Of a stretch of 64,000 nucleotides of DNA, positions 35,386-44,847 are shown one piece after another. The notes under the pieces were generated by a model that did no database searches, was not told the DNA's origin, and saw only the letters and a program-made list of their open reading frames with translations. The stretch lies in assembly GCA_016934035.1 (NCBI GenBank), contig JAFGTP010000054.1:154948-218947 (forward strand), read 5' to 3'. Origin of the DNA: Fidelibacterota bacterium (GTDB taxonomy: Bacteria; Fidelibacterota; UBA2242; JAFGTP01). The first letter of the stretch is position 1. Each line of letters begins with the position of its first letter. Both the position numbers and the translations under genes were made by a program.

Positions 35386-36503
35386 TGACCCAAAGGATTT
35401 TCATTTCAGCCGGTGAGTTGTCCGGCGACATTCATGCCGGCAGGCTTGTAGCAGAATTACTGGCTCAGGACAAATCTCTCAAAATATTCGCCAATGGAGG
35501 CGATAATATGAAAGAAGCAGGAGCTGAATTGCTCTACCATATCAACAGTATTTCTTTCATGGGATTTGCTGAAGTTATCAGGCATTTGCCAACCATCAAA
35601 AAACTGTTTGAAGAGACGTTGAAACTGATCCTGGAAAAAAAAGTTGAATTGGTGGTTCTGGTCGATTATCCGGGATTCAATCTGCGTCTGGCCAAAGCAT
35701 TACATAAACATAATATCAAAGTGGTTTATTACATTGTGCCGCAAATCTGGGCCTGGCATCAATCCCGTGTCAAACTAATGGAAAAATATGTGGACAAAGC
35801 AATATGCATTCTGCCATTTGAGCCTGAATGGTTCCTGAAACATGGCGTTGATGCGGTCTATACCGGAAATCCGCTCATGGATAAAAACCCGGTCACTGAA
35901 AATCAAAAAATTAACGGCCTCAGGGAAGGGGCCCCTTTTATCGGACTTTTTCCCGGCAGTCGCAGGCAGGAACTGGAAAACCATTTCGATATAATGATTG
36001 AAAGTGCTTTGAAAATTCGGGGAAAATATGAAGATATGAAATTTGTCGTGGCCATGGCGCCGGGACTGGATTTTTCATCCTATGAACAAAAATATTCCTA
36101 TGATTGGCTCCTTTGGAAAAAAGGTCAGAATGATGCCATTATGCAGCAGGCTGAGTATTTAATCATGGTTTCAGGTACTGCCAGCCTGGAGGCCGCTTTG
36201 ATGGGATCGCCCATGTTGATTATTTACAGGACCTCGCAAATCACCTATTATCTGGCAAAAAAACTGGCCAGGGTTGAGTTTATCGGACTGGCGAATATTA
36301 TTGCACAAAGAAAAGGTATTCACGAATTGATCCAGCATGAGGTGACTGCTGGGAATATTTTCAAAGAAATTGACAATCTTCTGCAAAACCCTTCAGAGCG
36401 TCAGCGATTTGAAACTTTTTACGCCGATGTACGGCAGAAAATCGGTGGTCCCGGGGCCTCGCAGAAGACGGCAAAATTGATTTTGGAATTACTGGAAAAA
36501 TAA
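35385..36503 (+). CDS. lpxB: Lipid-A-disaccharide synthase
   Basis: 372 residues, normal for this GT19 glycosyltransferase. Family motifs: ISAGELSGDIHAG at the N-terminus, MGFAEV, VLVDYPGFNLRLAK, VPQIWAWHQSRV, PFEPEWF, GNPLMD, LFPGSRRQE and SGTASLEAALMGSPM. It joins UDP-diacylglucosamine with lipid X to form the tetra-acyl disaccharide on the inner face of the cytoplasmic membrane. Start codon overlaps the Gfo/Idh stop; the lpxK gene begins on the base after its stop. Confidence 0.96.
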   Translation: MTQRIFISAGELSGDIHAGRLVAELLAQDKSLKIFANGGDNMKEAGAELLYHINSISFMGFAEVIRHLPTIKKLFEETLKLILEKKVELVVLVDYPGFNLRLAKALHKHNIKVVYYIVPQIWAWHQSRVKLMEKYVDKAICILPFEPEWFLKHGVDAVYTGNPLMDKNPVTENQKINGLREGAPFIGLFPGSRRQELENHFDIMIESALKIRGKYEDMKFVVAMAPGLDFSSYEQKYSYDWLLWKKGQNDAIMQQAEYLIMVSGTASLEAALMGSPMLIIYRTSQITYYLAKKLARVEFIGLANIIAQRKGIHELIQHEVTAGNIFKEIDNLLQNPSERQRFETFYADVRQKIGGPGASQKTAKLILELLEK

Positions 36504-37502
36504 ATGAGAAAACTGCTGAGACCTATTGCCGGATTTTATGGTGGAATGACATCCTTTCGCAATTATCTCTATGACATTGGATTAAAAAGCGTAATTGAAC
36601 CGGATATTCCGGTGATATCCGTTGGCAATATCACCGCCGGCGGAACCGGCAAAACGCCCTTTACGATTGCTCTCGCAAACCAATTGGTAAAAAAGGATTT
36701 TAAGCCGGCCATTATTACCCGGGGATACAAACGAAAAAGCAGGGGCCAGCTGATTGTCAGCGAAGGCCAGGGGCCGATGACTTCAGCAATAGCTAGTGGC
36801 GATGAGCCTTTTGTCATGGCACATAAAACCCGGGGTGTGGTGATAATCGCCGATAAAAATCGGGTCCATGCAGCAAAGACCGCCCGACAAAAATATAATT
36901 GTGATATTATCATTGCCGACGATGCTTTTCAGCATCGAAACCTGCATCGTGATGTCAACATTGTTTTATGGGATTCCTATACCGCACCGGAAAAGGAGGC
37001 ATTGCTTCCCAAAGGAAGATTGCGGGAAAGTTTTACAGGTTTGAACCGGGCTGATTTGATTGTCCTTACCAGGACTGAAAATCCAAACCCAAACTATATT
37101 CGGTTTTTCAATCATTTTCGATTAAAATGTTATGTCTCTTCGACGAAAGTGACAGGAATAAAAAATGATGAACAGGATTATGATCCGGAACTTCTGAACG
37201 GCAGAAAGTTATTGGCCTTCTGTGGTCTGGGCAATCCTCAGCAATTTTTCGACACCGTGGAAACACTTCAGCCTTCTGAACTTGTGACCCGGAAATTTTC
37301 TGATCATCACAGGTATTCTGTTAAGGAAATCGACGAATTGATAACTGTTGCAAAAGGACACTGCTGTGATTTTATGGTGACAACCGAAAAAGATAAGGCA
37401 AACATTCCGGAAGATTATATGAGTTTAAAAAACCTTTTGTTTCTGTCGATTGACTTTCAAATCGGCGAAGATTTGCTCCAGGAAATCCTGAAAGGAATTT
37501 GA
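36504..37502 (+). CDS. lpxK: Tetraacyldisaccharide 4'-kinase
   Basis: 332 residues. N-terminal hydrophobic anchor region (LLRPIAGFYGGM), the unusual P-loop VGNITAGGTGKTPF, ITRGYKRKSRG, GDEPFVMA, VIIADKNR, and the strictly conserved IIADDAFQHRNLHRDVNIVLWD. It phosphorylates the 4' position of the lipid A disaccharide. Directly abuts lpxB and ends the operon. Together with lpxB it shows that the cell makes lipopolysaccharide. Confidence 0.95.
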   Translation: MRKLLRPIAGFYGGMTSFRNYLYDIGLKSVIEPDIPVISVGNITAGGTGKTPFTIALANQLVKKDFKPAIITRGYKRKSRGQLIVSEGQGPMTSAIASGDEPFVMAHKTRGVVIIADKNRVHAAKTARQKYNCDIIIADDAFQHRNLHRDVNIVLWDSYTAPEKEALLPKGRLRESFTGLNRADLIVLTRTENPNPNYIRFFNHFRLKCYVSSTKVTGIKNDEQDYDPELLNGRKLLAFCGLGNPQQFFDTVETLQPSELVTRKFSDHHRYSVKEIDELITVAKGHCCDFMVTTEKDKANIPEDYMSLKNLLFLSIDFQIGEDLLQEILKGI

Positions 37503-37669
37503 TTATGCAACCTTTTGCTGAACCCATCTTCAATTAATTTTTTATTTTACCGGAAAAAATTTTTTATAAACAGAGTGAAATCCTGTTTTAGTGATTGTAT
37601 TATTATTTTCTATTCCATAATTTGTTCAATTAAATGCATCTCATCAAACATCAAAGGCAGGAGGAAACA

Positions 37670-40600
37670 ATGACCCGGAAACCCATTTTTTGGATTGGTT
37701 TAATCATATTATTTATAGTTGGTGCTATTTTTTCATTTTATTATTTTGATAAGGCTAATCCGATCGTAAACCTTGATATTAAAATGGATCGGGAATCCGC
37801 TCTGGAGCAGGCCCTGAAAATAAGTGAAAAATTTGATCTTGGCCCGAATTCTTATCGGCAGGCTGCCACCTTTACGCTGGATAATGCGCTTCAAAATTAT
37901 GTGGAACTTGAACTTGGTGGTGCAGCAGCTTTTAATGAAGTGATTTCCGGCGATCTATATTCTCCTTTTACCTGGCAAGTCCGGCATTTCAAACCAGAAG
38001 AAACCAATGAGGTAACGATTTTTTTTAAACCTTCCGGCGAGTTTTATGGTTTTGCCGAAAAAATTCCCGAAGATCAACCCGGTAGCAATATTGCTGTCGA
38101 TACTGCTGTAGCTTTGGCCCGGCAATTTGCCACTGAAAACGATGTGAATTTAACGCCCTATACCCTGGTGGAAAACTCACAGGAAACCCAACCCTGTGAA
38201 AGGATTGATCACACTCTTGTTTATGAAAGAAACCATGAAAAACTAAAAGAAGCGACCTATCGGTTGCGCATAAAAATCAGCGGCGATAAAATCACCGAAT
38301 ACCGGCATTTTGTGAAAATACCGGAAACGTTCACACGACAATATGATGAAATGCGGTCGACCAACAACACCATTGCCACCATCGCCACGGTTGCCGCTGC
38401 TGTCTTATACATTTTCGGGGGCTGTATTTTTGGGCTGTTTGTTCTGCTGAGACAGAACCGGGTTCTTTGGAAAACGGCTCTTTTCTGGGGTTTTTTCATT
38501 GCCCTTTTACAGGTGCTGGTGCAAATCAACAATTGGCCCCTCATGTGGATGAATTATGATACAGCCATTGCCGTTCAGGGATTTCTCATGCAGCAAATTG
38601 TACAATTACTGGTCCTTTTCATTGCCGAATTTTTACTGCTGACTCTGACTTTTATGGCGGCTGAATCCCTGGGCAGAAAAGCTTTTCCCGGCCATCTGCA
38701 ATTCTGGAAAATCTGGTCCGCTGATGTCGCACCTTCACAACCGGTTTACGGGCAGACTGCAGGGGGCTATTTCGCCGTTACTCTTTTCTTTGCCTTTGAT
38801 GTGGCCCTCTATTTTTTTACCACAAAAATCCTTGGCTGGTGGGTGCCTTCCAGCATTCTCTTTGATCCTAATATTCTTGCCACCCACATGCCCTGGTTTG
38901 ACGCCATTGCCCAATCTCTGCACGCCGGTTTTTGGGAAGAATCTCTTTTCCGGGCTGTGCCGATAGCCGGCGCTGCTTTAATTGGCAGTAAATACGGCCG
39001 GCGAAATTTATGGATTGCAATTGCCTTTATTGTACAAGCCCTGGTATTCGGCGCTGCTCACGCCAATTATCCGATGCAGCCATCCTATGCCCGAATCATA
39101 GAATTGATTGTACCATCTATCGCCTTTGGGCTACTGTATTTAAATTTTGGGCTCTTACCGGGAATCCTTTTGCATTTTGCCTATGACGTTATCTGGTTTT
39201 CCCTGCCTCTCTTCAGTTCCTCTGCACAAGGATTGCTGGTGGATAAGCTGCTGGTTATTCTTCTGACCTTTGTGCCTTTAGGGGTTCTCTTTTGGCGCAG
39301 AATACAGGCCGGCAAGAGTCTGGTGCTGGTTTCAAAAGAACATTACAATCAATCCTGGCAACCCACTGTCAAGGCTGGTGAAGATCTGAATAAAATTGAC
39401 AAAACACCGCAAAACCTTTTTTCAGAAACCACCAATAAGCAAAAATCCTATATAATTGTTGCGGGAATTATCGCCCTGGTCTTGTGGTTTATTTCGACTG
39501 ACTTCAGTCGGTTTACTGCCATTGTCAAAACAGACCGAAAAGCAGCGGTCGCAACTGCTGTCCAGGAGCTGAAAAACAGAAATATTGTTCTCAGCGACAG
39601 TGTCACAACATTGTCGGTTTTCCAAGAATCTGATGACCAGGATGACAAATTCATCTGGCAGGTATACGGAAAAGAGACGTACAAAAAACTGTTGGGCAAT
39701 TATCTGCATCAACCCTACTGGCTGGTGCGGTTTGCTCAATTTGAAGGGACAGTTAACGACCGGGCCGAGGAGTACCAGGTCTTTATTGAAAAGGGAAAGA
39801 CCATTCGTCTCAAACACCTTTTGCCTGAAGCAGCTGTGGGAGACAGTCTATCTGAACAGGAGGCCAGAAAACGGGCCCTCCAATTTATTGATGACCATTA
39901 CCAGATTGATTCAGAATATTTACAGGAATTAACGGCATCGCCTTCCCGGCTGCCCCATCGAACCGATTGGAATTTTGAATTTGCTGACACAATTAACTAT
40001 AATTTTTCCGAAGGTGGAAAAGCGGTAATTGTCATCCACATTGCCGGCCATGAGATCGTGGATTCCTTCAAAAAAATCCAGGTGCCGGAAAAGTGGGAAA
40101 GAGAAGAAAAAAACCGCAGTCACAGTGTGAAAATTATCAAAATCATTAGCATGATTGTTTTTATACTGACTTTTCTCACGGCCCTGGTCCTGGCCATTAT
40201 ATCCTGGAGCAAGGGCAGGTTTTCTGTCAGAATTTTTCTGTCTGTCTTGGTGTTAATCGCCCTGGTCCTGGCAGTATCCTTTATCAATTCATGGCCTTTG
40301 CTGCTTTCTCAGATGCAAACAGCCCTGCCCTTATCCAACCAAAAAATCCTTTTCGGCATCGCCGGATTTTTTAGTGTGCTGCTGGCCTTTGTGCCAGCCC
40401 TGATTTTTGGGTTTATTAAAAACCGAAAGCAGGACCAGGTTGTCACCTGGAATTACCTGTCGGTTTTATCTGGAATTGCTGCCGGTTTGGTCCCTGCTGC
40501 AATCTCCGCATTTCTGACCAAATTTTTCGGCCCGAACCTGCAGCCCAATTGGTCGGATTACACTTCCTGTAGCAATTATCTTCCTTTCATCAGCAGCAGT

Positions 40601-41005
40601 ATAAATTTCATTCAAAGGACCTTTTTACAGGCTTCCTTATTATTTTTTATTTTTTTGGCCTTTGAGTTTTTGACCAAGAAGATGAAAGTTCATTATGCAC
40701 CCGGAATTGTGCTTCTGCTTTTATATAGTTTTATCATTTCAGGAACCCAAATTGAGTCTGTTTCTTTTTGGATTTTATCTGGTCTTGTGCTTGGCGTTTT
40801 TTATATTTTACTGGCATTTTTTTTCATCAGGGACAATATCTTTTTGCTTTTATTGGTCACTGCCGGCAATTTAATACCCGGATTATTCAGGGAAATTATC
40901 CTTCAGCCTTATAAAGGCTCAAGATCAGAAAATATCCTTGCTTTGATTTTATTGTTGGCTGTGTCGATTTTTTATTTTGGAAAGCTGTGTAAAAAAGAGC
41001 ATTAA
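37670..41005 (+). CDS. Giant CPBP-family intramembrane protease with internal duplication
   Basis: 1111 residues from the ATG at 37670, preceded by AGGAGG. The first half has a CPBP (Rce1-like, glutamic) protease core: GFWEESLFRAVPIAG (EExxxR), VFGAAHANYP (FxxxH) and LLHFAYDV. A soluble ~200-residue domain lies between the first membrane helix and the core. The second half (~630-1111) begins with the same kind of soluble domain (DRKAAVATAVQELK against DRESALEQALKISE; IPETFTRQYDE against VPEKWEREEKN) and a further set of membrane helices. That half has no EExxxR motif. So the protein is a tandem duplication with one active and one apparently degenerate protease half. Substrate unknown. Confidence 0.82.
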   Translation: MTRKPIFWIGLIILFIVGAIFSFYYFDKANPIVNLDIKMDRESALEQALKISEKFDLGPNSYRQAATFTLDNALQNYVELELGGAAAFNEVISGDLYSPFTWQVRHFKPEETNEVTIFFKPSGEFYGFAEKIPEDQPGSNIAVDTAVALARQFATENDVNLTPYTLVENSQETQPCERIDHTLVYERNHEKLKEATYRLRIKISGDKITEYRHFVKIPETFTRQYDEMRSTNNTIATIATVAAAVLYIFGGCIFGLFVLLRQNRVLWKTALFWGFFIALLQVLVQINNWPLMWMNYDTAIAVQGFLMQQIVQLLVLFIAEFLLLTLTFMAAESLGRKAFPGHLQFWKIWSADVAPSQPVYGQTAGGYFAVTLFFAFDVALYFFTTKILGWWVPSSILFDPNILATHMPWFDAIAQSLHAGFWEESLFRAVPIAGAALIGSKYGRRNLWIAIAFIVQALVFGAAHANYPMQPSYARIIELIVPSIAFGLLYLNFGLLPGILLHFAYDVIWFSLPLFSSSAQGLLVDKLLVILLTFVPLGVLFWRRIQAGKSLVLVSKEHYNQSWQPTVKAGEDLNKIDKTPQNLFSETTNKQKSYIIVAGIIALVLWFISTDFSRFTAIVKTDRKAAVATAVQELKNRNIVLSDSVTTLSVFQESDDQDDKFIWQVYGKETYKKLLGNYLHQPYWLVRFAQFEGTVNDRAEEYQVFIEKGKTIRLKHLLPEAAVGDSLSEQEARKRALQFIDDHYQIDSEYLQELTASPSRLPHRTDWNFEFADTINYNFSEGGKAVIVIHIAGHEIVDSFKKIQVPEKWEREEKNRSHSVKIIKIISMIVFILTFLTALVLAIISWSKGRFSVRIFLSVLVLIALVLAVSFINSWPLLLSQMQTALPLSNQKILFGIAGFFSVLLAFVPALIFGFIKNRKQDQVVTWNYLSVLSGIAAGLVPAAISAFLTKFFGPNLQPNWSDYTSCSNYLPFISSSINFIQRTFLQASLLFFIFLAFEFLTKKMKVHYAPGIVLLLLYSFIISGTQIESVSFWILSGLVLGVFYILLAFFFIRDNIFLLLLVTAGNLIPGLFREIILQPYKGSRSENILALILLLAVSIFYFGKLCKKEH

Positions 41006-41013
41006 AGTCACTG

Positions 41014-41056
41014 GGTGAGGACTGTTTTCAGAAGGATTTCAGTCCTCACCTTTTTT
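41014..41056 (+). terminator. Intrinsic terminator of the CPBP gene
   Basis: Perfect 10-bp stem GGTGAGGACT / AGTCCTCACC with a 17-base loop, followed by TTTTTT. It terminates the plus-strand transcript just before the convergent ATPase gene ends. Confidence 0.9.
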
Positions 41057-41058
41057 GC

Positions 41059-42375
41059 TTAAAAAATCATCAATACTTTGTCCAGGTCTTCAAGGGTGAG
41101 GCTCTTTAACTGAAAATTGTAACCCTGGTAGTATTTTAAAATTATATCCGCACGTTTTTCCATCTGTTTTTCATTGATTTGGCTTTTTTTCATTTTGATG
41201 GTGTAGATATGAAGTATTTTCTTTTTTTCGTTAATTGCGATGATTTCCGAGTATTTTTTATCGGATTTTTCCCAGAAAAAACCGACCTGGGTATAGCCGC
41301 CGGAATCTTCCAGAAGTTGTGCAAACAGCTGCTTGAGCATGGTTTCGCGGTATTGATGAAAATCCTTTTGAATCGCCTGCAGGTATCGGTAATCGCCGGA
41401 CTCCAGGGCTGTACTGTTGCGGTAGATAAACCGAAACCAAAAATTTAAAAAAATATCTTTGATAAAAATCCGCTGTCGCCTTGCATTTTCCTCAGCGTTG
41501 GCAGGGTTGACCTTTTTTATCAGACCATAATCTACATCCAGCCGTTTCATATAGCCGCCAATATTATTGCCCAGTAGATCTTCAATATCGCTCCGCCGGT
41601 TAGTGCCGGTTGCAGCTAATTGCAAAATGGTGAAATAAATACCGTAATTTCTTCCGAAAACCTTGATTAGCCGGTTAATACCTTCATTGATAAAGGGTGA
41701 GTTTTTATAAATGGCAAAGGGTAAAATATCTTCGGCTTTAGAAATTTTATTGTCTTGCAAGATACTGATATACTTCGGTATTCCGCCGGTGATAATATAA
41801 TAACTCAGAAGGTTTTTTTCCGAATAATCCTGAGTGCTTTCCAGGAGTTGTTTGATTTCAGATATTGTAAATGGGTGAAGATCAATTATATTATCAAATT
41901 TTTTAAACTTTTTTTCCGTAATCATGTTTAGTTTTTTTGTATCGGAACTAATGAAAACCAGGTGGATTCTGGCTTCTTTTTTATAGGCTTTCCACTCCTT
42001 TTCCGCTTTTTTCAAAATTCCGTCATGCATTTCATCGAGTACCTGAAATTCATCAAAAATAAAGGTGATAGGACGCTTTCTGGAAATCGCCATAATAAAG
42101 GAGAAAAAGTCTTCCAGGTTATTTATATTGCTGATAATAGGAATATTGTAGGTTTCCTCGACAATGGCCATAAATTCTTTGCAAAGCAGTTTCTCGGCTT
42201 TTTTATTGACTTTCAAATAACAGGTGTTCTGGCCTTTCGTTGCTTCCAGTGCCAAAGTGGTTTTGCCGACACCTTCGTAGCCTTTTATCAGTGTAATTTT
42301 AAGACCTTCGTTTTCCAGCAGTTTATAGGTGTTATGAATGATCTCAATTTCTTTTTCACGTGCAACAAATTTCAT
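41059..42375 (-). CDS. Archaeal-type AAA ATPase with DUF234-like C-terminus
   Basis: 438 residues. P-loop GYEGVGKTTLALE (~33-45), Walker B ITFIFDEFQVLDE, sensor-1 HLVFISSD, and a winged-helix region (~235-290; YFTILQLAATGTNRRSDIEDLLG). The C-terminus (~300-438; FWFRFIYRN, GFFWEKSDKKYSEIIAINEKK) corresponds to DUF234, which in relatives is a PD-(D/E)XK nuclease-like fold with 'EID' and 'ExK' motifs. Here they read SEII and TIK, so the nuclease centre looks damaged. This family is frequent in archaea and thermophiles and is often mobile. Its function is unknown; roles in DNA handling or toxin-like selfish behaviour have been suggested for relatives. Single-gene unit. Confidence 0.82.
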   Translation of the reverse strand: MKFVAREKEIEIIHNTYKLLENEGLKITLIKGYEGVGKTTLALEATKGQNTCYLKVNKKAEKLLCKEFMAIVEETYNIPIISNINNLEDFFSFIMAISRKRPITFIFDEFQVLDEMHDGILKKAEKEWKAYKKEARIHLVFISSDTKKLNMITEKKFKKFDNIIDLHPFTISEIKQLLESTQDYSEKNLLSYYIITGGIPKYISILQDNKISKAEDILPFAIYKNSPFINEGINRLIKVFGRNYGIYFTILQLAATGTNRRSDIEDLLGNNIGGYMKRLDVDYGLIKKVNPANAEENARRQRIFIKDIFLNFWFRFIYRNSTALESGDYRYLQAIQKDFHQYRETMLKQLFAQLLEDSGGYTQVGFFWEKSDKKYSEIIAINEKKKILHIYTIKMKKSQINEKQMEKRADIILKYYQGYNFQLKSLTLEDLDKVLMIF

Positions 42376-42445
42376 TCCTATACTCCCCTAAGATGAAAGA
42401 ATATATCAAATTGAGTTGAATTTTAATAGTAGATTAATTTTTGGT

Positions 42446-43072
42446 CTAGAGAAGACCTTTGGCTTTCAGGCTTTCATATTCATCAGGATAGAGTTCTTTA
42501 ATACAATCCGGACACAATCCATGACTGACCTGGCTGTTCGTATGTTTATGCAGATATAGATCAAAATTGTCCCAATGATCGGTTTTTTCATCGTGAACCC
42601 TTTTACAATTCGAGCAAATGGGCAAAATGGATTTCAGTTGTTTGTTTTCTTTGATCTGGGCGTTCAACTTCTCAACAGTGGTCTTCAGGTCCTGTTTGTA
42701 GTTTAATAAATCCAGGGTATTTTGAATCAATCCTTTCAATTCATAGGAGGTAAAGGGTTTATGCACAAAAGCTGTCACGCCTAAATCATAACAGGCTTTT
42801 ACGGAATCATCCGTTCCGTGACCGGATAATACAACCACGGAAAAATCATCGGAATTTTTATGGTTTAACCGCTTTAAAACTTCAATGCCGTTCATTACCG
42901 GCATTTTGACATCCAGAATAATCAGGCGGGGTTTTTCCTGCTCCATAACCTCCAACCCGATTTTTCCATTTTCAGCGAAATAAAGATCATAATTTTCCTG
43001 TCTCAGTATTCTTCTGGCAGAATCACGGGAACTTTTTTCATCATCAATGATTAATATTTTCTGTTTTTTCAT
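42446..43072 (-). CDS. Response regulator with receiver domain and Cys-rich C-terminal module
   Basis: 208 residues. Receiver domain ~4-122: IDDEKSS (acidic pair), phosphoacceptor Asp in LIILDVKMPVMNG, VLSGHG and the conserved Lys in FVHKPF. After a coiled-coil linker (~125-148) comes a small module PICSNCKRVHDE ... HWDNFDLYLHKHTNSQVSHG ... CPDCIKELYP with two CxxC pairs. This module is common at the C-terminus of PAS/receiver proteins and kinases; its role is not established, though it might bind a metal. There is no DNA-binding domain, so output is probably through protein contact. No adjacent kinase. Confidence 0.87.
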   Translation of the reverse strand: MKKQKILIIDDEKSSRDSARRILRQENYDLYFAENGKIGLEVMEQEKPRLIILDVKMPVMNGIEVLKRLNHKNSDDFSVVVLSGHGTDDSVKACYDLGVTAFVHKPFTSYELKGLIQNTLDLLNYKQDLKTTVEKLNAQIKENKQLKSILPICSNCKRVHDEKTDHWDNFDLYLHKHTNSQVSHGLCPDCIKELYPDEYESLKAKGLL

Positions 43073-43269
43073 GATTACCTTTTGACAGACTCCTACGGAT
43101 GATTGGACAATTTAAAATAAACAGCCTTTATGAATCAAATTCCAGACCAAAGTAATCCATCTCAATGATTTCGTTCGTCATGATATTTTACAAATTTGTT
43201 ACATATATAAAATTTTAAAAATCCAAATAAATTCTTATATTTTCATGAAAAATCTAAGGACCATGATCT

Positions 43270-44385
43270 ATGCAATATTCTGATGAATACCATGATATCA
43301 TTCCCTATAATGATGAAAATATGAAACCGGTACTGAATAATCTGGTTCGGGAGCCGGCCTTTTTAAAACTTGCCCAAAGCATCAATCCGGCAATTACCAG
43401 CGATCTTCTTGCGGCCCAGGCTGCCGGTATCCATAATATTCATGATTTTCAAATAAAATTCATTTCACCGATTGTCGCTTCAATCCTTCAAAAAAGTGTC
43501 AACAAACTGACGTATTCGGGGTTGGAAAACCTGCGTCAGGATTCGGCCTACCTCTTTATCTCCAACCACAGGGATATCCTGCTCGATTCAACCTTGTTAA
43601 ACTATATTTTGCTTCACAATGGTTTTAATTCCACCCAAATGGCAATCGGCGATAACCTCCTTATTGAATCCTGGATAACCGATTTTTTTAAACTTAATAA
43701 AAGTTTTATCGTCAAACGAGGCTTGCCTGGCAGAGAACTGCTGAAATCCTCAAAAATTATGTCCCATTATATCAATGAAACAATCAATGTAAAAAAGGAA
43801 TCTATTTGGATTGCCCAGCGCGAAGGCCGCACCAAAGACGGCTACGATGAAACCAATCCGGGACTTTTGAAAATGCTCGTCATGGCGGATAATCATTTCA
43901 AGGATTTGATTCTGAAATTAAATATCGTGCCTGTGGCCATATCTTACCAGTATGAATCCTGTGATAAACTGAAAGCCAAGGAACTTTATAAACGTGAAAA
44001 TTCAGAATTTAAAAAAGGACCAAAATCCGACCTTTTCAGCATGATCACCGGAATTCGTGGACACAAAGGAAATATCCATATCGCCATCGGACAACCTTTA
44101 AACCGTCAGATCATGAATTTCGATGAGGCTCTGCAAAAAAACGACTTCCTCAAGGAACTGGCAGACCTGATTGATGAAAAAATCCATGCCCTTTACCGTT
44201 TATGGGACACCAATTATATTGCCTATGATCTTCTGAATAATACCAACTCTTTTGCGGACAAGTATTCGTCTGCTGAAAAATCAGAATTCAGCGAATATGT
44301 CGAAAAACTTTGCACTCCCAACGAAAAACTAAAACCCTTTCTTTTAAAAATTTATGCCGGCCCGGTTGACAACAGCATAAAATAA
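43270..44385 (+). CDS. PlsC-like 1-acyl-glycerol-3-phosphate acyltransferase family protein
   Basis: 371 residues. The acyltransferase HX4D motif is NHRDILLD (~97-104). Further blocks are FIVKRG, IWIAQREGRTKDG (equivalent to the PlsC 'EGTRS' phosphate-binding block) and IVPVAISYQYE. The N-terminal ~75 residues and C-terminal ~90 residues extend beyond the classic 240-residue PlsC, as in the long PlsC-like proteins of Bacteroidota relatives. It should add an acyl chain to a lysophospholipid or similar acceptor at the inner membrane. AAGGA lies nine bases before the ATG at 43270. Single gene. Confidence 0.82.
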   Translation: MQYSDEYHDIIPYNDENMKPVLNNLVREPAFLKLAQSINPAITSDLLAAQAAGIHNIHDFQIKFISPIVASILQKSVNKLTYSGLENLRQDSAYLFISNHRDILLDSTLLNYILLHNGFNSTQMAIGDNLLIESWITDFFKLNKSFIVKRGLPGRELLKSSKIMSHYINETINVKKESIWIAQREGRTKDGYDETNPGLLKMLVMADNHFKDLILKLNIVPVAISYQYESCDKLKAKELYKRENSEFKKGPKSDLFSMITGIRGHKGNIHIAIGQPLNRQIMNFDEALQKNDFLKELADLIDEKIHALYRLWDTNYIAYDLLNNTNSFADKYSSAEKSEFSEYVEKLCTPNEKLKPFLLKIYAGPVDNSIK

Positions 44386-44428
44386 AAAAAAACCGGAAGC
44401 ATTCTACCAGGCTCCCGGTTTAGGATTT
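44384..44428 (-). terminator. Terminator between the acyltransferase and the AbrB-Doc operon
   Basis: Stem AAACCGGAAGC / GCTCCCGGTTT with one A-C mismatch and a ten-base loop. A run of nine T follows on the minus strand, so it best terminates the AbrB-Doc operon; it may also serve the plus-strand acyltransferase gene. Confidence 0.82.
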
Positions 44429-44448
44429 TGTGTGATTAAAACCGTGTC

Positions 44449-44847
44449 TTATTTACACTGGTTTGCAAACCAGGATGAGATATCAGAATTGCCGGATCTC
44501 ATGGTGTCTACTGTATTGATAAATTCAATAACTTTTTCCTTATCGAATTCCAATTTGTAGTTTTCCAGGCACCAGATCACCATCAAAGCCGTCAAAGCCT
44601 TGTTTTTACTATTGAAAGGCTCTCCTTCCAGCATATAATAGACAAACCATCCGATTTGGGCAAAAAGGTCTTTTCTGTTTGTCAATTTTGCTCCGGAAAA
44701 ACAGGTCAGGGAGCCTCCGCCAGGCATTGTTACCACTTCTTCAAGGGTATAGAGATCCCGGACTCCGGAATCCACTTCAAACCGTTTACTCAGGATCCAA
44801 TGCACATAGCATAATAATTTAACCTGTCTTCTTTGTTCGCTAGTCAT
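44449..44847 (-). CDS. Doc/Fic-fold protein with degenerate active site
   Basis: 132 residues. The C-terminal ~70 residues follow the Doc (death-on-curing) toxin pattern. Where P1 Doc has G-H-x-F-N-D-A-N-K-R-T-A-L, this protein has G-E-P-F-N-S-K-N-K-A-L-T-A-L (residues ~75-88), then a helix like the Doc 'lFL..N' segment and a final SDISSWFANQ matching the Doc C-terminus. The catalytic His is replaced by Glu and the Arg by Ala, so it should not transfer phosphate or AMP in the known way. It overlaps an AbrB/MazE-type gene by eight bases, as a toxin with its antitoxin. It could be an inactive toxin relic, a partner of the regulators, or an enzyme with new chemistry. The family assignment is by pattern only. 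Confidence 0.6.
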   Translation of the reverse strand: MTSEQRRQVKLLCYVHWILSKRFEVDSGVRDLYTLEEVVTMPGGGSLTCFSGAKLTNRKDLFAQIGWFVYYMLEGEPFNSKNKALTALMVIWCLENYKLEFDKEKVIEFINTVDTMRSGNSDISSWFANQCK

